A stretch of DNA of 64,000 bases from NCBI RefSeq assembly GCF_002019735.1, contig NZ_KV917378.1:2630869-2694868 (forward strand), read 5' to 3'. This document shows, in pieces, positions 1 through 7,929 of the stretch (its first letter is position 1; every line of letters begins with the position of its first letter). The notes beneath the pieces are model-generated. The model was not told the DNA's origin. It worked only from the letters and a program-made list of their open reading frames with translations, and ran no database searches. Source of the stretch: Salipaludibacillus agaradhaerens. Its GTDB lineage: Bacteria > Bacillota > Bacilli > Bacillales > Salisediminibacteriaceae. The position numbers were made by a program, and so were the translations under genes.

Positions 1-95
1 CTGTCCCTTCATCTGGTCATCCAGCTGCTCTTATGCTTATCCGTCACCACTTCTTAAAAAGCTATAAGTCATCAATAGATGAAGAAGACTACTAG
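1..95 (+). CDS. 3' end of an unidentified CDS
   Basis: The frame beginning at base 3 is open from the window edge to a TAG at 93-95. It gives about 30 residues ending in SSIDEEDY, and the HPAALMLIRHHFLKSYK segment reads like the C-terminal helix of a soluble protein. The 5' part lies outside the window, so no family can be named. The two other plus-strand frames stop earlier. Confidence 0.45.
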   Translation, partial: VPSSGHPAALMLIRHHFLKSYKSSIDEEDY

Positions 96-240
96 CTAAA
101 AACGAACAAAAGATTAATTTAAATATTTTTCCATTTTAATAGTTTTTACATAACTTATAACTAATGACCTTTTATAAAAATAGAACTATATACTTATCAA
201 TATTTTCCAAACATTGACGATATTACAAATGGAAGGAGGA

Positions 241-390
241 GTGGATAAAACAAGGACTAAAGACCTTGGAAAAGAGGTAACAGAGACGTTAAAGCTCATT
301 TTATTAAAAACCTGTTATCATTTTTTCAGTCGGTTAATACGTGCAGTTCTAAGAGATCCATTGGTTGTAAAAGGTTTTCACTTCTACTGA
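241..390 (+). CDS. Possible small protein, 49 aa (weak)
   Basis: A GTG-started frame lies in the spacer before the secreted protein gene. A strong GGAAGGAGG sequence sits directly in front of the GTG, closer than normal for a ribosome site. The product would be basic with a hydrophobic centre (LKLILLKTCYHFFSRLIRAVL). No homologue is recognised. The strong Shine-Dalgarno could instead be fortuitous. Nothing else stands out between 96 and 444. Confidence 0.25.
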   Translation: MDKTRTKDLGKEVTETLKLILLKTCYHFFSRLIRAVLRDPLVVKGFHFY

Positions 391-444
391 GTAAACAGTA
401 TTAGGTGTTACGTTTTAAAAAATTTATGAAAATGAGGGATATCA

Positions 445-1398
445 ATGAAGCTATTAAGACTTTTAGTCGTAGTTGCCCTGACTCTTATTTTGACTAGTCC
501 TAGTTTGTCAGTACACGCCAATGAAAATCAAAAACTAGCACATTTAGAAACTGACACTACCGTATTTGATGCCTTTAGTGACGTAAGCGAAAATCCTACG
601 TTGACGAAAGATACAGATATCGATACCTTGCTAAAAGCTGCTCCTGAACTAAGCACACACGATGCGTCAACTCAAAATGACCCTTATGAGCCAAATGATA
701 CAATAGACACAGCCGCTTCTATACCTTATGGTTCAACGATTCGTGCCAATATTAGTAGAGAAGATGATATCGACTGGTATCGGGTCCACTTAACTGCGGG
801 AACAGATGTGGCTTTTCTGTTAAAAGACATTCCTAGTGGCACGGACTACGATCTCTATGTATTCGATCCAAACTTAAATTATGCAGTCTCAGAAAATCCC
901 GGAAATCAAGACGAAAAGTTATACCTTTCAGTTCAAACAACAGGCACTTGGTATGTAGCTGTAGTCCCTTATGAAGGCTTTAATCCCGATGAAGATTACA
1001 GCTTATACGTGGGCAATGCATGGCGAAATGGCAGCTATTCAACCCCTACCTCCATGACCTTCAACTATAACGCCACGAATGTTGGAAGGATGCTTCCTCA
1101 TCAAACATTAGACTTATCAAACCAACCGACGATTCCAGATACAGCGCTTGTGACAAGTATTACATTTTATACGGCCAGCTCTTCTGGTAATTGGGGGAAT
1201 CAAGTGAAACACATTTATTCCTATCAAACTGGACGTTGGTATGAAACATTCGTAGGGCTAAACTATGTCCTCGATCTGCCAAATAACCTTGTGTTAAAAC
1301 AGCAATGGCCGATCACCACAAGTGTGGAGAGACTTTTTACGTCAACAGCCAGCTATAGGCCAGGGATAAACTTCGCTTATCGTTATCTCATTGACTGA
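445..1398 (+). CDS. Secreted protein with PPC (pre-peptidase C-terminal) domain
   Basis: The 317-residue product has a typical Sec signal peptide (MKLLRLLVVVALTLILTSPS, probable cleavage after the Ala near residue 26). After a linker, residues ~80-190 form a PPC-type beta-sandwich. It opens with DPYEPNDTIDTA, continues with DDIDWYRV and TDYDLYV, and ends in a GTWYVAV strand. PPC domains normally accompany secreted proteases or glycosidases and bind surfaces or calcium. No catalytic domain is present here. The last ~125 residues (rich in Asn, Ser, Thr and Tyr) are unrecognised. The start is supported by GAGGG 7 nt upstream. It is most likely an extracellular binding or accessory protein; its partner is unknown. 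Confidence 0.75.
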   Translation: MKLLRLLVVVALTLILTSPSLSVHANENQKLAHLETDTTVFDAFSDVSENPTLTKDTDIDTLLKAAPELSTHDASTQNDPYEPNDTIDTAASIPYGSTIRANISREDDIDWYRVHLTAGTDVAFLLKDIPSGTDYDLYVFDPNLNYAVSENPGNQDEKLYLSVQTTGTWYVAVVPYEGFNPDEDYSLYVGNAWRNGSYSTPTSMTFNYNATNVGRMLPHQTLDLSNQPTIPDTALVTSITFYTASSSGNWGNQVKHIYSYQTGRWYETFVGLNYVLDLPNNLVLKQQWPITTSVERLFTSTASYRPGINFAYRYLID

Positions 1399-2053
1399 CA
1401 GGATCATATTATGGTTTCAGCTTGAGGGGAGACATTAGAAAGTTAATTCGAACTTTCTCTCTCATACAGTCGTATGTCGCTGCTACCAACAGTGAAAATG
1501 AACATCCCAAATCTCAAACAGTTAGAAATATAGAAAGCACTTTCACCAAGATGAGTTGAGGCGCTAAAAGGCATGGAACGCTTTAACTAAAATCGGGGAT
1601 AAATACTTGTTACCCTTTCTATATTTATGGCTAAGACATTGAAAATGGCGCCAAATTAAAGCGCCTTATCCGGCAAAAATATGTATTTACTAGGTTTCTT
1701 TCATGTGAGTCACACGGCTCACATGAAAGAAACTTTTTATATTATACGTTTTAGTTACTCAGAGAGAAGGTTCGGGATTGATTTATTTTGTATTTTTTCA
1801 ATTTAATGGTTTAATAGTGTATACTATAGAAAACGAGTTAATGAGGAAAGTTAACGCCTAAACTTAGTCCTGCTCCCACTTCATAGTTCTTACTAGTTAA
1901 GCTAACATAATGACGTTCTAAGTGACACTACATAAGACCCCAACCTATAAAAAGAAGGAAAAGACTCACCAGTGAGAAGGACTTATGAGTATTAATATGA
2001 CGGTTAAACTAAGCTCCAACCTACACATAAATTAAATAAGGAGAGGTTGAACA
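1399..2053 (+). other. Intergenic region with terminator and probable promoter
   Basis: No convincing reading frame is seen. The first 300 bases are featureless. A perfect 16-bp hairpin terminator lies at 1694-1738. Beyond it, a -10-like TATACT near 1819 with a TTTCAA-like -35 could drive the DUF418 gene, leaving a leader of about 220 nt. No riboswitch class was recognised in that leader. Confidence 0.5.
1694..1738 (+). terminator. Rho-independent terminator, 16-bp perfect stem
   Basis: GTTTCTTTCATGTGAG (1694-1709) pairs perfectly with its complement at 1718-1733, with an 8-nt loop and a TTTTT tail. It is oriented to stop plus-strand transcription coming from the secreted protein gene about 300 nt upstream. 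Confidence 0.85.
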
Positions 2054-3274
2054 ATGAAAAAAGTTTCGGTGGATATTGAAAGTAAACGATTAAACACTCC
2101 TCCCCCTGTAAGTGAACGAATCCTTTCACCTGATTTAGCTCGCGGTACGATGCTTTTACTTATCCTCTTAGCCCATGCTCCTTTGTTATTGTTTGGCACC
2201 TCTGCAACTGGGTTTGCACTCATTATAAGGCCTGAAGGGACGACAACTTTGGACAAAATCATCAACTTTGTCAGTTACTTAGTCGTAGATAATCGTGCCA
2301 GACCGATGTTTGCCGTCTTATTTGGGTTTGGTATGGCTTTGATCGTGGAACGCCAGCTAACAAAGGGACAAACCGTTAAAGGAACAAAACGATTATTACA
2401 CCGGCGGGCATGGCTATTAATCCTTTTTGGTTTTGTAAATTCTGTCATTATCGGCGGCCATGATATCCTTGCCATTTATGGCACCGGAGCCCTTCTACTA
2501 GGCTGGCTATTGTTTCGATCAGACCATGCGATGAACTGGACGCTGTTATCCTTAACGTTCTTTTTTGTCTTTTTAATGCCCATCGTATGGGTGTACTTTG
2601 CTCATGCAGGGGAGCCATTTTACAATATCACTGCCATGACGAGTTATATGGATATTGTACAAGATCGCTTCTCATCATTTTTCCTCACCCCAATCGCTCA
2701 CTTTCTGATGCCTATATTAATCCCTATTATTACCGGAGTATGGGCAGCACGAAAAAAGCTCTTCACAGAGCCCGAACGCCATCGGCAATTACTTCTTTCC
2801 ATCGCTGTGGTAGGTATTACGCTCTCATTCATCGGGGCCCTTCCCTACGCTATCAGCTCCGCTTTTGCCCTGGATATTCATCCAACTATTGGCGGTGTTG
2901 TGTATGCGGTGCACATGTTAACGGGATTAGCTGGAGGATGTGGCTATGCTGCCATTTTCGCCCTACTTGGACCTGCTCTTAACCCTAATAAACTAGCTAT
3001 TCGCGCAATAGCTGCATTAGGAAAACGTTCTCTCACATTTTACATTTATAATGAAGCTATGTTAGTTTTCCTCCTCTCTCCAGTTGCACTTGGTTTAGGC
3101 GGTTTGTTAAACAGTACAGGTATCACAATCTTGGCCGTCATCATTTGGCTTTCCGCTGTCTGTTTAGCATTCATGTTAGAAAAAAGAGCCTTGAGTGGTC
3201 CTCTGGAAACCGTGTTCCGGCGAATGATCTATTCAAATAGAAAGAAACCAGCTTTACAACAAAAACATGGTTAA
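2054..3274 (+). CDS. DUF418 / YeiB-type multipass membrane protein
   Basis: The 406-aa protein is almost entirely hydrophobic, with roughly nine to ten predicted membrane segments. After a polar N-terminus, the ERILSPDLARGTMLLLIL segment corresponds to the 'R-x-x-x-L-D-x-x-R-G' opening of YeiB-like proteins. The C-terminal half matches the DUF418 pattern, including TFYIYNEAML, the place where relatives have a SxYLxQS-type stretch. Relatives resemble acyltransferase-3 membrane proteins, but their substrates are poorly known. TAAGGAGAG precedes the ATG by 9 nt. It appears monocistronic behind the strong terminator at 1694. Function beyond family is unknown. Confidence 0.75.
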   Translation: MKKVSVDIESKRLNTPPPVSERILSPDLARGTMLLLILLAHAPLLLFGTSATGFALIIRPEGTTTLDKIINFVSYLVVDNRARPMFAVLFGFGMALIVERQLTKGQTVKGTKRLLHRRAWLLILFGFVNSVIIGGHDILAIYGTGALLLGWLLFRSDHAMNWTLLSLTFFFVFLMPIVWVYFAHAGEPFYNITAMTSYMDIVQDRFSSFFLTPIAHFLMPILIPIITGVWAARKKLFTEPERHRQLLLSIAVVGITLSFIGALPYAISSAFALDIHPTIGGVVYAVHMLTGLAGGCGYAAIFALLGPALNPNKLAIRAIAALGKRSLTFYIYNEAMLVFLLSPVALGLGGLLNSTGITILAVIIWLSAVCLAFMLEKRALSGPLETVFRRMIYSNRKKPALQQKHG

Positions 3275-3735
3275 TTGAAGTAGTAGTATATTTATGCACC
3301 CAAAACAGATTCCCCTTTTCTGGGATATGGCATTTTCATAGATCGCTCTCATTGACTTTTCTTATTTAGGCTGGCAATCATTAGTTAAATAGAAAGGTTT
3401 TCCAATCTGTGTTAGACTATTACGTAGATACACCTTAGGAGGCCTAACACAAATGGAGATATTTATTGCTATAGCCATCATCGTTTCTATCTTATCTATT
3501 GACGGTAAACTAAAAAAGAACAATGCCAATCAAGAGGAAATTATTGCCCTTTTAAAGGAAATGAAAAATAAGTGACCTAAGTAAATGGAAGCTTGAAAAA
3601 ACGAATTCATTGATATTGACCTTTATCATGGGCAAAGTATTGAAGATGATACTGTCCCCCTGTACATTTTGCACAGTCACACTTGAACTTTCACGAATAG
3701 CATAGAAGTAACTGATATGTTAAGGTGTGATTACT
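3275..3735 (+). other. Spacer containing one likely small gene
   Basis: Apart from the 40-codon frame at 3453-3575 no coding region is apparent. TTGACT near 3354 is promoter-like. No clear terminator follows the DUF418 gene. Confidence 0.4.
3453..3575 (+). CDS. Small single-pass membrane protein, 40 aa
   Basis: The ATG is preceded by a strong AGGAGG (3438-3443) at normal spacing. The product has an N-terminal hydrophobic helix (MEIFIAIAIIVSILSI) followed by a charged tail ending in LLKEMKNK. The layout resembles many small bacilli membrane proteins of unknown role. The frame is short, so support rests on the ribosome site and the membrane-then-charged architecture. Confidence 0.5.
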   Translation: MEIFIAIAIIVSILSIDGKLKKNNANQEEIIALLKEMKNK

Positions 3736-4305
3736 GTGGGAGTAGATGACCAGAAGCTTTTAGTTGGTGCGTGGTTAAATGCTATTGGAACGATTATTTC
3801 TGCTGCTGCCGAAGTAAGAACTCTAGCCGGATTTGATGATATTAACAACAAGCTTGTGAGCATCGGAGAAGGATTACAAGCAGTAGGGACATCTATCGCT
3901 GGGACAGTGGCAGAAGACAACCCGTTAAATTTTGCAGGAGACTGGATTGACGGTGCTGGTGCTGCCCTTGCCTCAATTGCGGCGTATTTGCAAGACATTG
4001 ATGAGGAAAATGGTGTAGAGAACCTCCGACTTGAAGCATTAGGGGATGCTTTTCAATCAATGGGAGCTGCCATGAGTGCGTTAGGTGATTATTCTACCGG
4101 AGAATATGACTATGCTCTTGGTAACACCTTGGAAAGCTTAGGTGCAGGGTTGGAAAGTATTGGTACCACTTACGAAATTAGAGGACTGGAAGGTGGCCAG
4201 GCTATCACCACTATCGGGGCAATCATCCAAGCTACTGGGGCTAATTACAATGCCCTTCTCTTATCGAAAGAAACATTAGAAAATCGCGAACATAACCCTA
4301 TTTAA
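3736..4305 (+). CDS. Gly/Ala-rich amphipathic repeat protein (DUF6944-like)
   Basis: About 189 residues are built of imperfect ~30-residue repeats with a hydrophobic heptad flavour: WLNAIGTIISAAAEV, LVSIGEGLQAVGTSIAG, LEALGDAFQSMGAAMSAL, LESLGAGLESIGTTYEI, ITTIGAIIQATGANY. There is no signal peptide and no cysteine. It matches my memory of the 'DUF6944 family repetitive protein' of bacilli, whose function is unknown. Two GTG starts are possible, 3727 and 3736. AAGGTG at 3722-3727 sits 8 nt before 3736 but overlaps the other, so 3736 is preferred. Repeated G-x-G/A-x-G spacing suggests a surface-associating helical stack rather than an enzyme. Confidence 0.6.
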   Translation: MGVDDQKLLVGAWLNAIGTIISAAAEVRTLAGFDDINNKLVSIGEGLQAVGTSIAGTVAEDNPLNFAGDWIDGAGAALASIAAYLQDIDEENGVENLRLEALGDAFQSMGAAMSALGDYSTGEYDYALGNTLESLGAGLESIGTTYEIRGLEGGQAITTIGAIIQATGANYNALLLSKETLENREHNPI

Positions 4306-4486
4306 ATATAGTCTATTTTCTATTACTGGGCCCCTAACGCAAGAAAGACCTCACTCAGTGGTATGTCATGTTTATTAAATGATTTTAACGTACTTCCGAA
4401 AGGAGCCTCTCCCTTTTCTGCGAAAGGCGTAGTTCAAAAATTACCTCTTTTGTCCTTTTCACCTAATTAAAAAGACAATTAACTTA

Positions 4487-4517
4487 ATGAAAACGCTTTA
4501 CTTATTCGCGTTTTCAT
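4487..4517 (+). promoter_or_regulatory. 10-bp inverted repeat with cre-like arm
   Basis: ATGAAAACGC (4487-4496) and GCGTTTTCAT (4508-4517) are perfect complements separated by 11 nt, with no T run after them, so this is not an obvious terminator. The left arm plus CTTTAC approaches the CcpA cre consensus apart from the last two positions. It lies just upstream of the TetR operator. Confidence 0.4.
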
Positions 4518-4532
4518 ATTACGATATGTATG

Positions 4533-4548
4533 TAGACCAATTGGTATA
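4533..4548 (+). promoter_or_regulatory. Probable TetR (LmrA/YxaF-type) operator, autoregulatory
   Basis: TAGACCAATTGGTATA is a 16-bp palindrome with one mismatched pair. It shares the TAGACC half-site with the perfect site at 5179-5190, but its halves are 4 bp further apart. It lies 28 bp upstream of the TetR start, as expected for autorepression. Confidence 0.5.
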
Positions 4549-4575
4549 TTTTTTTCAAGGAAGGACTCTACTAGT

Positions 4576-5139
4576 ATGAAACGAAATTCACGTGAAGATA
4601 TGATTAAGGCAACAGCGTATTTACTTCAATCTAAAGGATATTTTGGAACTGGTTTAAATGACATTATTAAACTTAGCGGTGCACCAAAAGGGTCGATATA
4701 TTATCATTTCCCTAATGGGAAAGAACAATTAGCAAAAGAAGCTATTGAGTGGACGAAACATAGTGTATCTCAGTTTATTGCAGAAAAATTAAAGGACTAT
4801 TCTGATCCTACTGAAGCTATTCAACATTATATTTTAGATAGTGCTGAACGATTTGAGAAAGATAGTTATTTTCAAGGAGTTCCTATCACAGCCATTGTCC
4901 TAGAAACTTCTGACGTAAGTGAAGAGTTAAGGGAAGCATGCCGCAGTGTATTTGACGCATGGCATCACATTTTTGCCGACAAGCTTCTCAATTATGGTTA
5001 TGAGCCCCGCGCAGCTTATGAGATTGCCATGACAGTAAATGCCATGATTCAAGGAGCATTAGTGATTTGCTTAACGAGAAATGACAGTACGCCTCTAAAA
5101 ATTGTGGCAGAAGTTATCCCGCCGTTACTGAAAACTTAA
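4576..5139 (+). CDS. TetR-family regulator, LmrA/YxaF (QdoR) type
   Basis: The 187-aa protein has an N-terminal TetR helix-turn-helix (residues ~5-55; FGTGLNDIIKLSGAPKGSIY then YHFPNGKEQLA). The ligand domain matches LmrA/YxaF proteins (GVPITAIVLET, VFDAWHHIFADKL, AMIQGALVI). In Bacillus subtilis these repress the lmrAB and qdo/yxaGH operons through sites of the TAGANYGGTCTA type (from memory). Exactly that sequence lies 40 bp downstream, in front of the purine nucleoside phosphorylase gene. A variant precedes this gene. I infer control of itself and the nucleoside operon. Known relatives respond to flavonoids or drugs, so the ligand here is open. Confidence 0.8.
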   Translation: MKRNSREDMIKATAYLLQSKGYFGTGLNDIIKLSGAPKGSIYYHFPNGKEQLAKEAIEWTKHSVSQFIAEKLKDYSDPTEAIQHYILDSAERFEKDSYFQGVPITAIVLETSDVSEELREACRSVFDAWHHIFADKLLNYGYEPRAAYEIAMTVNAMIQGALVICLTRNDSTPLKIVAEVIPPLLKT

Positions 5140-5164
5140 TCTAGCTTTCATAACGGCGTATAAA

Positions 5165-5193
5165 TTGCACTTATTATGTAGACCGGTCTATTT
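5165..5193 (+). promoter_or_regulatory. Promoter with perfect TAGACCGGTCTA operator
   Basis: TAGACCGGTCTA at 5179-5190 is a perfect 12-bp palindrome matching the LmrA/YxaF box. It overlaps the spacer of a possible promoter, TTGCAC (5165-5170) with a weak CTATTT -10 17 nt later. This position would let the adjacent TetR protein repress the phosphorylase-transporter-XapX operon. Confidence 0.6.
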
Positions 5194-5272
5194 CAAGAAA
5201 GGAGGACAGGACATTCTGAACCACCGTTTTTTAAGATATAAAAGGCAAAAAATTTAACTTGGAGGGATTGCC

Positions 5273-6091
5273 ATGCATGCTATTAATGACATTTATCAGG
5301 CGAAAGAGTATATAAGAGGATTAACTAAACATAAACCTGAAATTGGTATCATACTAGGGTCTGGTCTCGGTGACTTGGCTGATGACATTGAGGAAGCTGT
5401 CATTATTCCATATGAAGATATTCCTTATTTTAGCAAGTCAGATGCCCAAGGTCATGCTAATCAATTAGTCATTGGGAAATTAAAAGGAAAAACCATTGTA
5501 GCTATGAAAGGAAGATACCATTATTATGAAGGTTATACATTAGATGAAGTCACATTTCCGATTCGTGTCATGAAGGCCCTAGGAATTGAGACATTGATTG
5601 TCACCAATGCTTGTGGAGCAGTGAATACGTCGTTTAGTCCTGGGGATCTTATGCTCATAACAGATCACATTAATCTTGTTGGTGTGAATCCACTTATAGG
5701 AAAGAACAATGAAGAGCTAGGACCAAGATTTCCTGATGTCTCACAAGTATATAACAAAGAGTTAAGAAACATGAGTAAGGAAATTGCAAAGGAACAAGGT
5801 ATTACATTGCGAGAAGGCGTTTACGGCTGGTGGAGTGGGCCTGTATATGAAACCCCCGCTGAAATTAGAATGATTCGAACATTAGGAGGCGATGCGATTG
5901 GCATGTCCACTGTTCCTGAAACTACTGTAGCTGTTCATGCAGGCCTTAAAGTTTTAGGTATTTCGTGTTTAACGAATATGGCATGTGGCATTTTGGATCA
6001 ACCATTAAGTCATCAAGAAGTCATTGAGGTAGCCGGTCAAGCAAAGAGTAAATTCATTCGCTTCATAACAGAAGTGGTCCAGAAAATTTAG
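5273..6091 (+). CDS. punA: Purine nucleoside phosphorylase, trimeric PNP type
   Basis: This cytosolic enzyme splits purine nucleosides with phosphate to base and ribose-1-phosphate. At 272 aa it has full family length. Visible motifs are GSGLG (29-33, phosphate loop), GHANQL with H61, KGRYHYYEGY (79-88), ETPAE (193-197), GMSTVPE (210-216) and TNMACG with the base-binding Asn at 235. The stretch before ETPAE reads GVYGWWSGP, more aromatic than the usual A-x-x-G-P, and VTNACGAVN replaces VTNAAGGVN. A specificity shift, for example towards xanthosine, is possible. GGAGG precedes the ATG. It heads the operon with the transporter and XapX genes and is probably a paralogue of a housekeeping PNP. 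Confidence 0.9.
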   Translation: MHAINDIYQAKEYIRGLTKHKPEIGIILGSGLGDLADDIEEAVIIPYEDIPYFSKSDAQGHANQLVIGKLKGKTIVAMKGRYHYYEGYTLDEVTFPIRVMKALGIETLIVTNACGAVNTSFSPGDLMLITDHINLVGVNPLIGKNNEELGPRFPDVSQVYNKELRNMSKEIAKEQGITLREGVYGWWSGPVYETPAEIRMIRTLGGDAIGMSTVPETTVAVHAGLKVLGISCLTNMACGILDQPLSHQEVIEVAGQAKSKFIRFITEVVQKI

Positions 6092-6192
6092 TATTTGATA
6101 TGTCGTTCAGCTGCTAATTCGGAACCATCAGCAGCTGAACCTAGACCTACGAATATCTGAATTTTCATAATAATCAAAAAGGATGGTGGCTT

Positions 6193-7419
6193 ATGACTAT
6201 ATTATGGGGTTTATTTGGGTGTAGTATCATTATTCTCATCTCCATTTTAATGTTGGAAAATAAGAAACGCATTAATGTCCGCGCTGTCACAATTGGTTTT
6301 ATCTTACAGGTCATTTTCGGTATTTTAGTTTTGAGATGGGACGTTGGGCAAAATGCTATTCAAGTAGCTTCTGATGGCGTTAATAGTCTGATAGGATATG
6401 GAAATGAAGGGCTAACTTTCGTATTTGGTCCCTTAGCAGATCGTAGTGGAGATGTAGGTGTTTTCGCAGTCACTGTTTTAGGAATGATTATCTTCTTAAC
6501 CGTTTTAATTGCCTTGCTTTATTATTTTGGTATTATGCAGCACGTTGTTCGTTTTATAGGAGGATTTATCTCAAAGCTCATGCAAACCTCTTACGCTGAA
6601 TCAGTGGCTGCCGCTGCTAATATTTTTATAGGCAATACGCAAGCACCTCTTGTTGTTAAGCCATATATAGCCACTATGTCACGGTCACAAATCTTCTCAG
6701 TTATGGTAGGGGGACTTGCTTCTGTCTCTGGTGCTGTGTTAATGGGGCTAGCAGCTATGGGAATCCCCATCCAATACCTTCTATCAGCAGCGGTCATGTC
6801 AGCTCCTGCCGGATTAATGATTGCTAAGTTTGTTATTCCAGAAACTGAGGAAATCGATAATGAAGAATGGAAGCAAAGTGATGACACTATGTCAAAAGCT
6901 AAAGAAGATACAAATTTAATTGACGTGATCTTTGTAAACTCAAAGGAAGGCTTGCATTATGCCGTGAATGTAGGGCTCATGCTCATTATGTTTATTAGTT
7001 TAATTGCTTTAGCAAATGGCATACTAGGTTTTGGTGGCTCTCTTGTGGGACTAGAAAACCTTTCATTAGAACTTATTTTAGGCTACCTTTTCGCTCCCAT
7101 TGCCTTTTTAATTGGCATTCCTGCAAGCGAAGCCGTTATAGCTGGTAATCTTCTCGCACAAAAAATGCTATTAAATGAATTTGTGGCATTTGCCTCTTTT
7201 TCCACAGGTTTAGAAAACTTTTCAGAACGTTCAATAGCTATCTTAACGTTTGCCTTAAGCGGCTTTGCTAATTTTGGTGCCGCTGGTAGTATTGTAGGAA
7301 TGCTATCTAGAATGGTCCCTAAGCGCAAACAGGAAGTTCAACAATTGGCAGTAAAAGCACTCATTGCTGCTACATTGGCCAATTTACTAAATGGTGCTAT
7401 CGTGATGATTATACTCTAG
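6193..7419 (+). CDS. nupC: NupC-family concentrative nucleoside transporter
   Basis: This 408-aa inner-membrane, cation-coupled nucleoside importer belongs to the CNT family. It has the N-terminal domain (residues 1-80), the gate region (95-195) and the C-terminal domain (200-408). The family signature region reads ANIFIGNTQAPLVVKPYIA then GGLASVSGAVLMG. Most CNTs carry G-Q-T-E-A-P-L at this site, so N-T-Q here is notable, because this motif contacts the nucleoside base. The second substrate loop (GIPASEAVIAGN) and SGFANFGAAGSI are typical. AAGGATGGTGG supports the ATG. It lies 101 nt downstream of punA in the same operon and would supply its substrate. Confidence 0.9.
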   Translation: MTILWGLFGCSIIILISILMLENKKRINVRAVTIGFILQVIFGILVLRWDVGQNAIQVASDGVNSLIGYGNEGLTFVFGPLADRSGDVGVFAVTVLGMIIFLTVLIALLYYFGIMQHVVRFIGGFISKLMQTSYAESVAAAANIFIGNTQAPLVVKPYIATMSRSQIFSVMVGGLASVSGAVLMGLAAMGIPIQYLLSAAVMSAPAGLMIAKFVIPETEEIDNEEWKQSDDTMSKAKEDTNLIDVIFVNSKEGLHYAVNVGLMLIMFISLIALANGILGFGGSLVGLENLSLELILGYLFAPIAFLIGIPASEAVIAGNLLAQKMLLNEFVAFASFSTGLENFSERSIAILTFALSGFANFGAAGSIVGMLSRMVPKRKQEVQQLAVKALIAATLANLLNGAIVMIIL

Positions 7420-7453
7420 CTCATTAAAAGACTAACTAAAAAGGATGAGGGTT

Positions 7454-7621
7454 ATGCAGGAAATAATACTTGCGTTAATTGCTGGCCTAATCGTCGGCAT
7501 CGTCTTTACATGGATTAAACTCCCTATACCATCACCACCTGCCTTGCCAGGTGTTATCGGCATTTTAGGCATCTATTTAGGACATAAGATGATGAATTAT
7601 GTCAGTGCCTTTTTATCATAA
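7454..7621 (+). CDS. XapX-domain small membrane protein, 55 aa
   Basis: The 55-residue protein comprises a hydrophobic helix (IILALIAGLIVGIVFTW), the conserved IKLPIPSPPALPGV motif and a second helix (IGILGIYLGHKM). This is the whole XapX family pattern. The family was named, as I recall, for association with xanthosine phosphorylase loci, which fits its place as third gene after a PNP and a nucleoside transporter. AAGGATGAGGG precedes the ATG. Its molecular role is unknown; a transporter accessory role is inference from context. Confidence 0.8.
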   Translation: MQEIILALIAGLIVGIVFTWIKLPIPSPPALPGVIGILGIYLGHKMMNYVSAFLS

Positions 7622-7635
7622 GGGTGTTAAACATG

Positions 7636-7672
7636 AAAGAGGCGGGACAAAAACCGCCTCTTTTGTTTATTT
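7636..7672 (+). terminator. Terminator of the nucleoside operon
   Basis: AAAGAGGCGG (7636-7645) pairs with CCGCCTCTTT (7654-7663) across an 8-nt loop, followed by a T-rich tail. It sits 15 nt after the XapX stop. It overlaps the end of the convergent minus-strand gene, so it may act in both directions. Confidence 0.85.
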
Positions 7673-7900
7673 TCTTTGAAAAGATTCTATAATCCCCCAT
7701 ACAAAAAAAGCAATTCCAAACACTAAAGCAATAACAGTAGCAACAATTAAACCGTTCGGGACATAAGACATATACCTTGAGAATTCTTCCTTGTGCCACT
7801 CAGAAGCACCGATTGCTCCAAATGCACCACAGATAAATTGTGTTGCATAAAGAATTGAAGCCATAAATAAAAACGCTATCCCTATAATTGTTTTGTTCAT
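7667..7900 (-). CDS. Small two-helix membrane protein, 77 aa
   Basis: Two hydrophobic helices (IIGIAFLFMASILYATQFI and LIVATVIALVFGIAFFVWGI) flank a short polar loop, KEEFSRYMSYVPNG. AAAGGGG lies about 10 nt before the ATG. It is 29 nt downstream of the secreted protein gene on the same strand, so the two are probably co-transcribed. No family is recognised. The arrangement of a secreted protein followed by a small membrane protein allows an immunity or anchoring role, but nothing in the sequence proves it. Confidence 0.6.
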   Translation of the reverse strand: MNKTIIGIAFLFMASILYATQFICGAFGAIGASEWHKEEFSRYMSYVPNGLIVATVIALVFGIAFFVWGIIESFQRK

Positions 7901-7929
7901 AATTTCCGTTTCCCCTTTACCGAATATTG

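Noticed and set aside
5140-5272. Purine riboswitch before punA
   Set aside because: The leader is short and I could not find the conserved loops or a terminator/antiterminator pair; the palindromic operator explains regulation better.
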